This document shows, piece after piece, positions 37,401-47,023 of a stretch of DNA of 64,000 nucleotides. The stretch comes from Calorimonas adulescens (GTDB lineage Bacteria > Bacillota > Thermoanaerobacteria > Thermoanaerobacterales > UBA4877). The notes below the pieces were generated by a model. That model did no database searches. It was not told the DNA's origin and saw only the letters and a list, made by a program, of their open reading frames with translations. Position 1 is the first letter of the stretch. Each line of letters begins with the position of its first letter. A program made the position numbers and the translations under genes. The stretch is from contig NZ_VTPS01000002.1 of assembly GCF_008274215.1 (NCBI RefSeq), forward strand, positions 115,924-179,923, given 5' to 3'.

Positions 37401-39914
37401 ACCCCCGCTGGCTATTATATCCATGTCATAAACTGTGGGATAGTCATCTAAACCTCCAAAGCCCGGATAATCGGGATTGACCATCTTAACATCGGCATAA
37501 CCCAGTATCTTTGTCCCGCCGGCCGGAATATACCCCTTAATCCTTGTACCAGTCTTAAATCGCCTTCCATCAATGACATTTCCCTTATCATCATAGACAC
37601 CAGTAACATTGATTATCTGATTCCCTATCCATACTTTAGGGAAAATCGGGTTTCCATTCTCATCAGACATCACCAAAAAATCGCTGCCGTTTATCGATAC
37701 ATATATCTCATCATTTATTGAACCTACGGCAGGCGTTATTGACGAAATCTCAGGATTTGATATATACTCAAATGCACCCTCTTTTACTGTCCTGCCTCCC
37801 TCACTGTTCACGATAATGATATCTTTTTCCCCAAGAGTATCGCTGGACGGTGTCTTTATCTTCAATGTAGAGTTTATTGTGCCATTACTTTCATATATAG
37901 ACATTGATACGGTCTGGGCAAGGTTTTTAGCTGTTTCTTCCCCAATATACACCTTTGCTCCCGGCCTTATATCCGTACCCTCAATTGTTATCTCATCCCC
38001 CCCTAACCTTGAGCCCATATAAGGATGCACAGCAGCAATCTGTGGCTCAGTAAGGTCTGGTTTATATGTAAATCCATTTTTTACAACTGCAGACTCACTG
38101 GTCTCCAAAAGCACGTTCTGGAAAGTATACCTTGACTCTATCTGAGGGTCATCATGAACAATTCCCGCCACGGTATGTGTATTCACGGCCACATCTACCT
38201 TGGTATCTACCCTGGGATTAAGCGTAACTATAGGCGTCTTGGCAGTTATAATCTGGTCCCTCGAACCTGTCTTAAAGTTTATACTCTCAATATTTGACTC
38301 GTTACCTATCGTCAGTTTCACAGTCTTTTCAATATATACATCATTGTTTTGATATTTGCCCTTATAATGTACCACATATTCCTTTGCCACAGGGTCAAAA
38401 AATTCAGTTAGAGGTTCCACATCATACCAGTTGTCTCCATCTGCTGGTAAAAGACTGCTGATATTGATATTTGAGATGTTTCTGCCAACTATACTCACCT
38501 GCTTCTGTTCAGTTTCCCTTGCCTCCTGAGGATTTATCTGCTCAGGATATATGGTGAGGGCATTGGCTACAGAGATGTATGTAAATCCACCTATCTTCCT
38601 TACCTCGCTTCCATCCACGGGATTATAGACATATACATCCTTAGCCCCCTCATCAGCTGATGGTGGAGTAACAGCCGTTATAAATGTCGTACCGGGGTTA
38701 TTTGGGTCAACGGATATAGAGGTTACACTGGCTCTATTTTGGGAATCATGGCCACCTATAAAGACCTGCATACCCTGTACAAATCCTGTGCCATATATTC
38801 TTATCTCCGTCCCACCATCTGTGGTACCGGAGTTAGGCTCTATACGGTCTATGGTAAGCCCTGCAGGTGTATAGACCACCGTAAACTCGTTTTTCAATGT
38901 GACCTGGACATCATTTCTATATACCCCATCCTGTACTATCTTTTTTCTTATGGATATATCCTTATTTGTCCTATCACCAGCTTCAGGTACAGTTACTGTC
39001 ATAGTATCCAAAGAATTGGTATTGTTTATTTGAATGTTATTTTCATCCACCGGGATGCTCGATTTAGCAATAACTACAGATGCAACATCAGAAACACTCT
39101 CGGGCAGGTTCGTACCCGTTATGGTAAGCTTATCACCAGGATAAGCTCTTGTCTTATCGATATTCTGTATATGCGGCAACTCATTGAAAATAAAGCCTTT
39201 ACGGATAGCCAAACCATTATTATTGTTTCTTACGCTCACCTCGTAGACAGTTGTACCATCGTTTACTATCTGCTCCGGTACCTCTGCTACAATCCTCAAG
39301 CTGTCTTTTGATAAGAGTTTAACCTCTCCCTTTAGCGAGGAAAGACCGCCCACGCCATCGGTGCCACCAATCATCAGTTCCTTCAGGTCAAAATTTTCAC
39401 CATCAATAATAAGCTGTCTTACCTCTTTAGTACCTGTAATATTGCCCAAACTGTCCCGTATGAATGTGGTCTCCACATTAAGATAAACATCACTTATTAC
39501 AGGGTCTTTAACAAAATTGAATTGAAGTGTGTCGCTGGTAGTTGAACCGTCTGCTGAGACTTTTATATTATCTATAATTATGTTGGCTATGCCAGTATAC
39601 AGGGGTGCTTTGTTGCCTTCAGTATCTTTGAATTCATTTGTTGGAGGTATATAGATTATAATTTGTTTCCTTGTAGTCGAAATAGTAGGATCTGTTTTAT
39701 ACAAAACCCCATTGTAATAAAATTCCAATCTGACAGTAGTTCCTGCATCAAATTCATGGTCCGCATCAGCACTGACTGTTATCTGGCCACCATGTCCTGA
39801 AGACACAAGATTGGTGTCTATGGATACAACATGGTCTGCGGCATATATATAGCCCTGCGGAAGTAAAGAGAACAATATAGACATGATTACAATTAGACAG
39901 AGAGCCCTCCTCAT
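34440..39914 (-). CDS. Giant surface protein with eleven IPT/TIG repeats and a fibronectin type III domain (1824 aa)
   Basis: A signal peptide (about residues 1-25, ending YIYAAD) precedes a string of IPT/TIG Ig-like domains recognisable by the motif I-x-x-I-x-P-x-x-G-x-x-x-G-G; eleven starts can be counted, for example IDRIEPNSGTTDGGTEIRI, VDRIEPSRGPVEGGTKVTI and ITSIEPSQGSTLGGEKITI. An FN3 domain begins at ASPTGFKAEAVAGDTIKLTW, and a C-terminal beta domain ends ISTPGIYAVLGR. It has no SLH module, so it is released or held by the SLH proteins encoded just downstream. A likely role is adhesion or polymer binding at the surface. Confidence 0.87.
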   Translation of the reverse strand: MRRALCLIVIMSILFSLLPQGYIYAADHVVSIDTNLVSSGHGGQITVSADADHEFDAGTTVRLEFYYNGVLYKTDPTISTTRKQIIIYIPPTNEFKDTEGNKAPLYTGIANIIIDNIKVSADGSTTSDTLQFNFVKDPVISDVYLNVETTFIRDSLGNITGTKEVRQLIIDGENFDLKELMIGGTDGVGGLSSLKGEVKLLSKDSLRIVAEVPEQIVNDGTTVYEVSVRNNNNGLAIRKGFIFNELPHIQNIDKTRAYPGDKLTITGTNLPESVSDVASVVIAKSSIPVDENNIQINNTNSLDTMTVTVPEAGDRTNKDISIRKKIVQDGVYRNDVQVTLKNEFTVVYTPAGLTIDRIEPNSGTTDGGTEIRIYGTGFVQGMQVFIGGHDSQNRASVTSISVDPNNPGTTFITAVTPPSADEGAKDVYVYNPVDGSEVRKIGGFTYISVANALTIYPEQINPQEARETEQKQVSIVGRNISNINISSLLPADGDNWYDVEPLTEFFDPVAKEYVVHYKGKYQNNDVYIEKTVKLTIGNESNIESINFKTGSRDQIITAKTPIVTLNPRVDTKVDVAVNTHTVAGIVHDDPQIESRYTFQNVLLETSESAVVKNGFTYKPDLTEPQIAAVHPYMGSRLGGDEITIEGTDIRPGAKVYIGEETAKNLAQTVSMSIYESNGTINSTLKIKTPSSDTLGEKDIIIVNSEGGRTVKEGAFEYISNPEISSITPAVGSINDEIYVSINGSDFLVMSDENGNPIFPKVWIGNQIINVTGVYDDKGNVIDGRRFKTGTRIKGYIPAGGTKILGYADVKMVNPDYPGFGGLDDYPTVYDMDIIASGGKAILEAAFKYTNPTYKMKVDRIEPSRGPVEGGTKVTITGGTFPKSVYVTIDGEPAKVSSATGSTISIVTPPGTVGKKTLQVISLTAGDAEGAVATVKDGFEYTIMTTSPKITSIVPSHGGKGTEVWIKGSDFVMSTPLMDENNNPVKDEDGRQVYSEQSSVIVGGRRLDRVEDSVYVWDPNTISFVMPFIPDDEKPIAGSYDVYVENPDTAVSNSVKFSFQIPDSKPEIENITPASGSTKGGTVVEITGSDFRQDLEVYFGGLKADIISFDEDNQVITVKTPPHGPGQVNVMVLNKDGGNFIKIDSFNYVSPSSSPTITSVTPNTGSAFGGDLVTINGDDFRKNGDLLPEVYFGNQKAQRVDYVKYNQLAVITPPYSVAGPVDVSVINPDTGLAVLKNGFTYIQSKPQIAQIVPSILPITGGSAEIIGSGFSMRVVDEAGNEVNPGSIVRIYDGTRTIDLTLNPGENASNPTDYNIDVISSGRILIKVPQVSSIGPKKIQVINPDGGIAESTITFIKPLTNPTIDHIYPGSGSINGGTPVTVYGSDFRPNAKVYIGGREAEIKYISENGDMIRIYTPAGDPALIGIPQDVMVYNDGDNSAVLKSAFTYLDVESNPVITSIEPSQGSTLGGEKITIKGDNFMEDVRVFFDDIEAENVSRINYTTIEVTTPPHPAGKVDVVVKNIGAYGEAVLRDGFEFIETVPASPTGFKAEAVAGDTIKLTWDQLRGADFYQIYARESGDDDYHFIATTEDNEYYVKGLDRDTQYYFKLEAINSYGISESAEDSATTFDSKASSDYEDTSDENHVSISGGTAVITLGNSERDFRFELDMDPSEPLDLKINIPEHLIKTVDRWVSINTPKTGIVFSLKGFDSNAGTSYSSSRQSGNYVVLTVKELTGSDRGNYSKFIERGERALSPIFLIDANRNIDGESSPINYFNEFYIYPVYKESDGASLYYFNEDEREWDLISSGQAQAASISTPGIYAVLGR

Positions 39915-40066
39915 AGGTTGTTCCCCCTTAGCAGCATTTCATATGACTTTCAACAATAATTGACACGTGTATCGTACTGACAATATCCACACACCTGAAT
40001 ATATATCGACAGGAAACGATATAAAATTAAGTCCATTTTCATTATACCATCTTCCACTCTGGTTGT

Positions 40067-40094
40067 AAAAAAAATGCTGCACATAAAGTGCAGC
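40067..40094 (-). terminator. Terminator of the amidase-to-Usp operon
   Basis: Stem GCTGCAC/GTGCAGC with a 5-base loop followed by ATTTTTTTT on the minus strand, about 90 bases past the Usp stop. The remainder of 39915-40181 must hold the promoter of the TIG-SLH operon, but I see no convincing box pair. Confidence 0.85.
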
Positions 40095-40181
40095 TATATG
40101 AATTGGGTTGGGGCATCAACTTTCATGTTTTATATTACAACTATCGACAAAATATCACAATAGGAAAATAGTCTCATTTAT

Positions 40182-40586
40182 TTAATCAATTACGTTTACA
40201 TGTATGTTGTTTCTTTCAACACATTTCTTAAGCGGATTTATTACCTGCTGGTTATCAAAAGCCGACCGTAAAGATTTTCCGACTATTATCTCATTCACTT
40301 CATTGTTTTTTGCAAACTCTGCCAGTGTTTCGTATATCTTTTTACCAGACAGTATACTGACACTTCCACCCTGGGCCTGGGCTTTGTTAAATAATTCCAA
40401 AAGTATGTCATGCTCTTCTAAATGCTTGTGGAGGTCATCGTCTTTGTTTACATAGACGACAGAAAACTCTCCCTTCATCTCCTTCGCTCTGTCGTGGCCA
40501 GCTTTAATGAGCCTTTCACAGCTCCTCTGAGGAGTAATACAGACCATTATTCTGTATTTACTTCCAGAGTTAAAGTTGTCAATCAT
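40182..40586 (-). CDS. Universal stress protein (UspA)-like domain protein
   Basis: A 134-residue alpha/beta nucleotide-binding fold. RIMVCITPQRSCERLIKAG at the N-terminus and the block AEFAKNNEVNEIIVGKSLR resemble the Usp domain of KdpD-type proteins more than classic UspA. It is the last gene of the long operon that starts with the amidase, and follows the transglutaminase gene after 24 bases, with a strong GGGAGGGTGG site. The role is unknown. Confidence 0.78.
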   Translation of the reverse strand: MIDNFNSGSKYRIMVCITPQRSCERLIKAGHDRAKEMKGEFSVVYVNKDDDLHKHLEEHDILLELFNKAQAQGGSVSILSGKKIYETLAEFAKNNEVNEIIVGKSLRSAFDNQQVINPLKKCVERNNIHVNVID

Positions 40587-40610
40587 TTAAGCCACCCTCC
40601 CACTTTGTGG

Positions 40611-42650
40611 TTATATTAACGCAAAACTCCTCATAAGCAGGTAACGAAACACCCCTTTCTTGTCTTTATATACCTTGAGTACATCCTCATATTTTAACCT
40701 TACCTTGTCCAGTTCTTCATCTAACGGCGGTCTATTGCCATACAATGTTTTCTCGCATATATTTATAATATCGGTCAGTTCAACTACGCCTTTTGCTCTA
40801 AAGGAATATTCTCTGAGCGTCTCACCATCCATTATGTTTATACCTGTATGTTTTAAGACGTTAATTATCTTACCACTATAATACAGTACCAGCTTGGTTT
40901 TAGAAAGCCTTTTTATTAAAAAATATGATCTTAAATGCGTTATTATTATAATAATACATACTGTCAATGGTATAACCAGCCAGTAGTAAAGATTTACCCT
41001 CTCTACATTCGGTCTGGATGGTGTACCTTGAAGTTCATCTACATTTATATCAGGTCTAATCTCTTTATCAGGTATTACAGGTTCTTCTGGTATTACATTC
41101 AACTGAGTAGATACAGGGGTATAATTAAAACCATTATAGAGAGGCGTTGGGTCAAAACTCATCCAACCGAAATTATTAAAATACACCTCCACCCATGCAT
41201 GAGCCATAGAATTCCTTATAAAGTACACTGTCCCGCTATCTGCTTCAGACGGCATGACATAGCCCTCCACATACCTTGCTGGTATCCCCTGTGTCCTTAG
41301 CATGATTGTCATTGCAGTAGCAAAATATGTGCAATAACCTTCCTTCAAATCAAAGAGAAAGTAATCCACAAAATCCCTGTCTGGAGGAGTCTTCGGTACA
41401 TTCAGCTCATATTTCATGCTCCTCAAATAGTTCTGTACTGCCATAACCTTGTCATACGGGTTATCCATGCCTTCGGTGATTGCTGCAGTAAAATCCCCTA
41501 TACGGGATGGCAATCCTTGGGGTAGATGGAGATATTTTTTAACCTCAGCAGGATAATCATAGCCCGACGCCCTAATTTTTGCAAAATCTACATAGGGAAC
41601 TGCTGATGTCACCTCATAACTTTTTTCTCCTGCATTTGCTGAACGCACTTCATAGTCCTCATCTATATAATAACCGCTGTTGCTATTTAAATCAATCGAT
41701 AGGGGAGGATATGAAGTAAAAATTAATTCCCCTGGGCTATATTTTGTAATTTCCTGGACGATAGAACGGAATGATACCTGATCATCAAAGGGCTGTTTAA
41801 TATGGCCGTTATCATCCATATAGGTCCACCTGTATTCCCCCTTATGCCATCCTTTGCCGTCGTATTCATCATACACCCTGCCTCGCAAATAGGTACTTTC
41901 AGGTGAAATCACCTTCATCACAACATTTTCGTCCACATTCCTTGGACCGCCCAGCTCCACATACTCCTGTGTGTTTTCGACATTTCCGGTAGATGTGGTG
42001 TAGTTTTTAAATATTACTGTAGCGAGATCTTTTATTTTATCAATCTCAGCAGGTTTAAAAGCTGGCGGTAAAAAATACGACAGGACAAAGGTACAGGCAA
42101 CCAGTGAGCATATCCACACGTTCGAATGAAGATTTTTAAAACCGTCAACGAAATATACTGATAAAAATATCAAAACTAAGGCCAAGAGATATGCCGCAGT
42201 ATTAGCCGCATCGACCCCAATATATGCCTGAGAAGCAAGTAGAGAAAATCCCCCAAGTCCTATATAAAATATATATTTCTTATCCTGTATCAGAGAATAG
42301 GTGCAGTACCCTATAAGTATAAAAGAGATAAACATAAGTATATACGCATATCTAATGTTGATAGGATAATCACCATATATAAAGCCGGCAGTCCATATCA
42401 AAAATGTGGCAATCCCCCTCATAATATTAGGTATATACCTATAAAACACTATAAAAAACACCGGTACTATAATAATGCTTCTCCTTAAGAATGGAAACTC
42501 GGAAAAAAGAACAACGGCTGCCGTAAGCATAAGTGATGCCGCAGCAATATAATTTACTGCTCTTACTCCCATTATAGCGATTCCAGTAGGTATATCTATC
42601 ATAAAGCTAATTAAAAATGTAAATATCAGCCTGGCCTTTTGACTCTTCAA
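40611..42650 (-). CDS. Membrane transglutaminase-like protease family protein
   Basis: About six N-terminal transmembrane helices (residues 1-200) lead to an extracellular transglutaminase-like domain with the Cys-His-Asp triad visible in EGYCTYFATAM, SMAHAWVEVYF and WMSFDPTP; one more TM helix (VIPLTVCIIIIITHL) precedes a C-terminal DUF4129-like cytoplasmic part. The TTG start at 42650 follows GGAGGGG and overlaps the DUF58 gene by 44 bases. MoxR-DUF58-transglutaminase trios are common in bacteria and are thought to act in envelope protein maturation; the exact substrate is unknown. Confidence 0.9.
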   Translation of the reverse strand: MKSQKARLIFTFLISFMIDIPTGIAIMGVRAVNYIAAASLMLTAAVVLFSEFPFLRRSIIIVPVFFIVFYRYIPNIMRGIATFLIWTAGFIYGDYPINIRYAYILMFISFILIGYCTYSLIQDKKYIFYIGLGGFSLLASQAYIGVDAANTAAYLLALVLIFLSVYFVDGFKNLHSNVWICSLVACTFVLSYFLPPAFKPAEIDKIKDLATVIFKNYTTSTGNVENTQEYVELGGPRNVDENVVMKVISPESTYLRGRVYDEYDGKGWHKGEYRWTYMDDNGHIKQPFDDQVSFRSIVQEITKYSPGELIFTSYPPLSIDLNSNSGYYIDEDYEVRSANAGEKSYEVTSAVPYVDFAKIRASGYDYPAEVKKYLHLPQGLPSRIGDFTAAITEGMDNPYDKVMAVQNYLRSMKYELNVPKTPPDRDFVDYFLFDLKEGYCTYFATAMTIMLRTQGIPARYVEGYVMPSEADSGTVYFIRNSMAHAWVEVYFNNFGWMSFDPTPLYNGFNYTPVSTQLNVIPEEPVIPDKEIRPDINVDELQGTPSRPNVERVNLYYWLVIPLTVCIIIIITHLRSYFLIKRLSKTKLVLYYSGKIINVLKHTGINIMDGETLREYSFRAKGVVELTDIINICEKTLYGNRPPLDEELDKVRLKYEDVLKVYKDKKGVFRYLLMRSFALI

Positions 42651-43728
42651 AGATACCCCTCCATCTTGAAGGTGTAATTATCCTTTCTTCCGGCCAATTC
42701 TCGTCTTCAGCCACGGTAAAGATCCAACAATCAAAGGCGTGCTGGATCTTCAAAATATCTGCATCTACAGCCGGAGCAATGATAACATCCGGCCTAAAGT
42801 CCACCGATGATATCATGCGGTACAGCCCCTCATAATCCGACCCATCAAATTTAATATCAACAGATGCCTCAACTAATTCTTTAAAATCCATGCCGTTTTT
42901 TATAGCATACTGTCGCCACTCCTTGTTCGCACTCAAAACCTCGCATTCTATCCCATGCCTATAAAAGGAACTGACAACAGTAAGTAACAGGCTTAATGCA
43001 TTCTCCTCGTCCATGTCATTGTACATGTTCTGCCTCATATCACACAATACCCTCAGGCCATTTTTTGTGGCGTCCGGGTACTCTTTAACCTGCAGCTCAT
43101 CCAGTTTTGCCGAGAGTTTCCAGTGTATCATTCTCAGATTATCGCCTGGAACATATTTTCTTACGTTGTAAGAGATGCCGTTGCCATGTCTCTTCAAAAG
43201 TGTACCTGTGCCATTGTCATATCTCAAAAGATCCAAGATGAAATCACCGTTAAATATTTTAGGATAGACAGTAACCCATGACATTGAAGGTATCTCAATA
43301 AACCATTTAAAAAGCTTAAAGGGTTCTAATGATTCGATGTGCACAGGGCCAAGGTCGTATCGTCCTCTCTTTTCAAAAGTCGTCTCACCCTTGAGGGCAA
43401 ACTGCCTGAAGGGACCTATATAACTTATCCTATCCTCAAATTCAAGCGACTTTATTGATACCAATACATTAAAGACGGGTAAAAAGCTGTCATTTTGCAA
43501 TACAACCTCATATGTAAACCTCTCTCCCCGAAATATATCTTGCTTTGCAGCAAAAACAATGGCAGACATTTTCTCTTTTGTATAAATGCTATAGAGGTAC
43601 TCTAAGAGAATCAAAATACCTGTACCGTAGAAGATACTATAAAACGTACGTGATCCCAAGAGTATAATAAACAGAATAGATAACAGCAACAGGCTATACA
43701 TGTACCTCACCACGAGGCACCTTAACAT
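42607..43728 (-). CDS. DUF58 domain protein (MoxR partner)
   Basis: A 373-residue protein with two N-terminal membrane helices (MYSLLLLSILFIILL and the following segment) and a C-terminal DUF58 / von Willebrand-like domain with the signature RKYVPGDNLRMIHWKLSAK. Acts with the MoxR ATPase encoded upstream. The best ATG may be at 43701, giving a slightly shorter product that still overlaps the moxR stop. Confidence 0.9.
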   Translation of the reverse strand: MLRCLVVRYMYSLLLLSILFIILLGSRTFYSIFYGTGILILLEYLYSIYTKEKMSAIVFAAKQDIFRGERFTYEVVLQNDSFLPVFNVLVSIKSLEFEDRISYIGPFRQFALKGETTFEKRGRYDLGPVHIESLEPFKLFKWFIEIPSMSWVTVYPKIFNGDFILDLLRYDNGTGTLLKRHGNGISYNVRKYVPGDNLRMIHWKLSAKLDELQVKEYPDATKNGLRVLCDMRQNMYNDMDEENALSLLLTVVSSFYRHGIECEVLSANKEWRQYAIKNGMDFKELVEASVDIKFDGSDYEGLYRMISSVDFRPDVIIAPAVDADILKIQHAFDCWIFTVAEDENWPEERIITPSRWRGIFEESKGQADIYIFN

Positions 43729-44671
43729 TCCTTAGTATCTCCTCTATAACCCCTTTAGCGCCAATTCTATCAAACTTTACTGTTTTAGTAAGGACCCTGT
43801 GTGGCAGCACATACAGGGACATTTTCTTTACATCGTCAGGTATAACATAATCACGCCCCTTTATATATGCATAGGCCCGGCTTGCCTTTGCAAGTTGCAG
43901 GGCTCCTCTCGGGCTCACCCCAAGGCTTATAAAATCATTTTTTCTCGTGCCATCTACAATATCCAGTATATACTCCTCAACTTCATCAGACATATAAACC
44001 GTCTTGGATTCAATTATCATATTTTCAAGGTCTTCTGAAGATAAAACCGGTTCTATCTCATCCAGCGGGTCTCTAACCATATATTCCTCTATAATCTCTC
44101 TTTCCTCTGACCTCTGAGGATAACCCATGGATATCTTCATCATAAACCTGTCCATCTGTGACTCAGGTAGGGTATACGTACCCTCAAATTCAATAGGATT
44201 TTGTGTCGCAAGCACCATAAATGGGTATGGCACCCTATATAGTGTCCCATCCACGGTTACCTGTTTCTCCTCCATAACCTCCAGAAGGCTGGATTGTGTC
44301 TTTGGAGTGGCGCGGTTTATTTCATCTGCAAGCAGTATGTTCGTAAAAACCGGCCCTTTAATAAACCTGAACTCCCTGGTGGCCTGATTATATATGTTCA
44401 AGCCCGTTATATCTGTTGGCAGCACATCCGGTGTAAACTGCAACCTGTTAAAGCTTAAACCCAAAGACTTGGAGATGGCCTTTACCATGGTTGTCTTTCC
44501 AACCCCCGGTATATCTTCAATGAGGATATGGCCCTCACCTATCAAGCATGTTAGAATCAACTCTACCACATTTCTCTTGCCCTTTATAGCTTTGCCCACA
44601 CTCTTAATTACTTCCTCTATTTTTTCTTTCAAGCGGCTCACCCCGGTATATTTAATATTGTTAGTCTTCAC
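43694..44671 (-). CDS. MoxR-family AAA+ ATPase
   Basis: Chaperone-like ATPase. Walker A EDIPGVGKTTMVKAI, Walker B LLADEINRATPKTQSSL, sensor region LATQNPIEFEGTYTLPESQ and the arginine-rich SPRGALQLAKASRAYA. It probably remodels a metalloprotein or membrane complex with the DUF58 partner. A TTG at 44632 preceded by GGGGTGAG is a plausible alternative start; the ATG at 44671 overlaps the upstream gene by 11 bases without a ribosome-binding site. Confidence 0.93.
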   Translation of the reverse strand: MKTNNIKYTGVSRLKEKIEEVIKSVGKAIKGKRNVVELILTCLIGEGHILIEDIPGVGKTTMVKAISKSLGLSFNRLQFTPDVLPTDITGLNIYNQATREFRFIKGPVFTNILLADEINRATPKTQSSLLEVMEEKQVTVDGTLYRVPYPFMVLATQNPIEFEGTYTLPESQMDRFMMKISMGYPQRSEEREIIEEYMVRDPLDEIEPVLSSEDLENMIIESKTVYMSDEVEEYILDIVDGTRKNDFISLGVSPRGALQLAKASRAYAYIKGRDYVIPDDVKKMSLYVLPHRVLTKTVKFDRIGAKGVIEEILRNVKVPRGEVHV

Positions 44672-45647
44672 GTAAAATTATATTTATCTTGTAGCCACAG
44701 TTCTTGCAGACTCCCTTTTCAAATCCAACCACCCTTGTCCTGTATCCCCTCTCAACTATAATGGAACGGCATACCGGACAGTAAGTATTCTGATCTGATC
44801 CAAATACATTACCTACATAGACATAGTTTAAATACCTGCTTGCTATCTTTTTTGCCTCCATTATAGTTTCTACTGGTGTTGGAGGTTTTTCCATCCTGTA
44901 CTGTGGAAAATATCTAGAAAAATGCAGAGGCATGTCTTTACTTATGGATGAAAGCCACATTGCCATTTCCTCAATTTTTGACATATCGTCGTTTAGGCCT
45001 GGGATTATCAGATTTGTAATTTCCACATGAGTGTGACTGGATGATATCTCGATAGTCCTTTTTACATTCTCAAGTTTTCCCTTGCATATGCTTTTATAGA
45101 ACCAGTCTCCACCTTTTAAGTCTATATTCATTGCATCTATATACGGCAAAAGCTCTTTTAACGGTTCCTCTTCAATATAGCCATTGGTCACAAGTACATT
45201 CTTAAGTCCGTGTTCTTTCGCAATTTTGGCTGTATTTAACACAAACTCATACCAGATAAGCGGCTCATTGTAAGTGTATGCTATCCCTATATTGTCCTTA
45301 TAGCTTTCTGCTATTTTAATTATATCACTTATACTGCTGTTTTCCATAATGGGTACCTGCTGCGATAATTCCCAGTTCTGACAAAAGCTGCACTTAAAAT
45401 TACAGCCAAAGGAAGAAATGGACAGGATAGATGAGCCGGGATAAAAGTGATAAAGAGGCTTTTTTTCGATAGGGTCCATCGAAATGGCAGAAATTTTCCC
45501 GTAGTTTAACGAATAGAGTCTCCCTCCGATGTTTTTTCTTGCCTTACAGGCCCCCACGCCTCCATCCACAATATGACAATGGACAGGGCAGAGATAACAA
45601 TATACTCTCCCCCTGTCCTCTTTTTTATAATACATGGCTTCATTCAT
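44661..45647 (-). CDS. amrS: AmmeMemoRadiSam system radical SAM enzyme
   Basis: Radical SAM protein of 328 residues with the cluster motif GCNFKCSFCQNW (C82, C86, C89), resembling pyruvate-formate-lyase activating enzymes. Extra cysteines occur at the N-terminus (YCYLCPVHC) and a C-terminal zinc-ribbon-like pair (YCPVCRSI, CKNCGYK). It forms a conserved trio with the MEMO and AMMECR1 proteins, here fused in the preceding gene, which it overlaps by eight bases. The biochemical role is not settled. Confidence 0.93.
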   Translation of the reverse strand: MNEAMYYKKEDRGRVYCYLCPVHCHIVDGGVGACKARKNIGGRLYSLNYGKISAISMDPIEKKPLYHFYPGSSILSISSFGCNFKCSFCQNWELSQQVPIMENSSISDIIKIAESYKDNIGIAYTYNEPLIWYEFVLNTAKIAKEHGLKNVLVTNGYIEEEPLKELLPYIDAMNIDLKGGDWFYKSICKGKLENVKRTIEISSSHTHVEITNLIIPGLNDDMSKIEEMAMWLSSISKDMPLHFSRYFPQYRMEKPPTPVETIMEAKKIASRYLNYVYVGNVFGSDQNTYCPVCRSIIVERGYRTRVVGFEKGVCKNCGYKINIILRED

Positions 45648-47010
45648 GCCTTACCACCTCAAACCGGTATAGCTCGTAGTCTTCATTGGGCACTATCCCC
45701 GCCTTACGCAACGCTATATTTATCTGTTCGTCTACAGAATCTACTCCCTCTAAATCTGGCAAAAGCACACCGGTCCTAAAGCCTTTTTTAACAATTACCC
45801 CGTATCGCTTAGGATCTAAAAAACTCCTGTCTTTTACTGGTTCTGGTTTGGAAAGAACGTCAACCGAGTATACTATTGCACTCAGTTCATCTTCAGTCAC
45901 TGGATAAAACCGTGGATCCTCCGTACCGGCACTTACAGCATTGTGAATAATTTCTTCCGCTATATTTTTCCTCACAGGACTTATGGTACCTATACATCCT
46001 CTAAGTTCCCCTCCTTTTTTTAGAGAAACAAATGTACCTGCCCTTTTATTATACATTTCCTCTGGCAACCCTTCCGGCACAGGTATAATCATATGCCTGG
46101 TAATGTAATACTCTAAGCTTTGCTTTGCAAGGCGAACATATGGATCCATCTTTTTATCTGCCTCCATGCCATTATTCTTATAATCATCTTTCACAATAAA
46201 TTCTGCAACACCGTATCCAACGCCAAATGGTCCCTCATGAGATATAATCCGTGGCACCACATTGATACTGTCCAATATACCAAGCATGATGAGTATAGAC
46301 CTGAAGCCACACTCAGCTGCTTCTTCAATAAGACCTTTATCCATACCCAGGATATCATCAACCTTCATTTGACCCAGCAGCTCTAATATCCTTTCATCAA
46401 AAATTTTCCCTTTCGGGGTATACCCATTTGGAGAATTCATGGTGAGCTTGTGGGAAAGGTCGCCGCTGGCTATGACAACTACGTCATCTTCCAAGGATTT
46501 AATCACTTTTTGAATAATTGTACCAAACCGATAGAGTTCTTCAAACCTCAAAAACCCATAGGAGATGTGGACCAATTTAAACTTACTGTATTGTTTTGCC
46601 ACAAAGTATAAAGGGACTATCGTTCCATGATCCAGTTCAAGGTCAAGGCTGTACCGTTCTGAAAGTTTTTCGTCTGCCTTAAGGCATCTTATGCCATGGC
46701 TGTTTGCCTCCTCTATAATCTTTTCTGCCATTACTATATTGTTTTCAAAAGACATATTAACATTATGTGCCCCAAAATAGCTGAGGTCTCCCAAGAGCTC
46801 TTGCATACCGTGTACGCATACCGCATCCCTGAATACATAGCCATGGGGTGAAATGATAAGGATTGTCTGCGGCTTTAAAGATGAAATTTTTTTCGATACC
46901 TCATCCATCGCATCAATAGTCTTCTGTATCCTTTTTTCTTCCCCCTTCCCAACCTCTGGAATAATAATGGGCGGATGAGGAGTCAAAAAGGAAGCAAGAA
47001 CCTTACCCAT
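45640..47010 (-). CDS. AmmeMemoRadiSam proteins B and A fused (MEMO1-AMMECR1)
   Basis: A 456-residue fusion. The N-terminal half (about 1-265) has the MEMO/LigB-like dioxygenase fold: FLTPHPPIIIPEVG, LIISPHGYVF, ASGDLSHK and the C-terminal HEGPFGVGYGV. The C-terminal half (about 280-456) is an AMMECR1 domain: PEEMYNKRAGTFVSLKKGGE followed by RGCIGTISPVRKNIAEEI. Fusion and adjacency to amrS argue that the three act as one unit. The downstream genes moxR, DUF58 and transglutaminase overlap in series. Confidence 0.93.
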   Translation of the reverse strand: MGKVLASFLTPHPPIIIPEVGKGEEKRIQKTIDAMDEVSKKISSLKPQTILIISPHGYVFRDAVCVHGMQELLGDLSYFGAHNVNMSFENNIVMAEKIIEEANSHGIRCLKADEKLSERYSLDLELDHGTIVPLYFVAKQYSKFKLVHISYGFLRFEELYRFGTIIQKVIKSLEDDVVVIASGDLSHKLTMNSPNGYTPKGKIFDERILELLGQMKVDDILGMDKGLIEEAAECGFRSILIMLGILDSINVVPRIISHEGPFGVGYGVAEFIVKDDYKNNGMEADKKMDPYVRLAKQSLEYYITRHMIIPVPEGLPEEMYNKRAGTFVSLKKGGELRGCIGTISPVRKNIAEEIIHNAVSAGTEDPRFYPVTEDELSAIVYSVDVLSKPEPVKDRSFLDPKRYGVIVKKGFRTGVLLPDLEGVDSVDEQINIALRKAGIVPNEDYELYRFEVVRHE

Positions 47011-47023
47011 AATGTAAACCTCC

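Noticed and set aside
34440..39914. Numerous plus-strand frames (up to 193 codons) opposite the giant IPT/TIG gene
   Set aside because: Antisense shadows of a continuous repeat protein; they show no family features or ribosome-binding sites.
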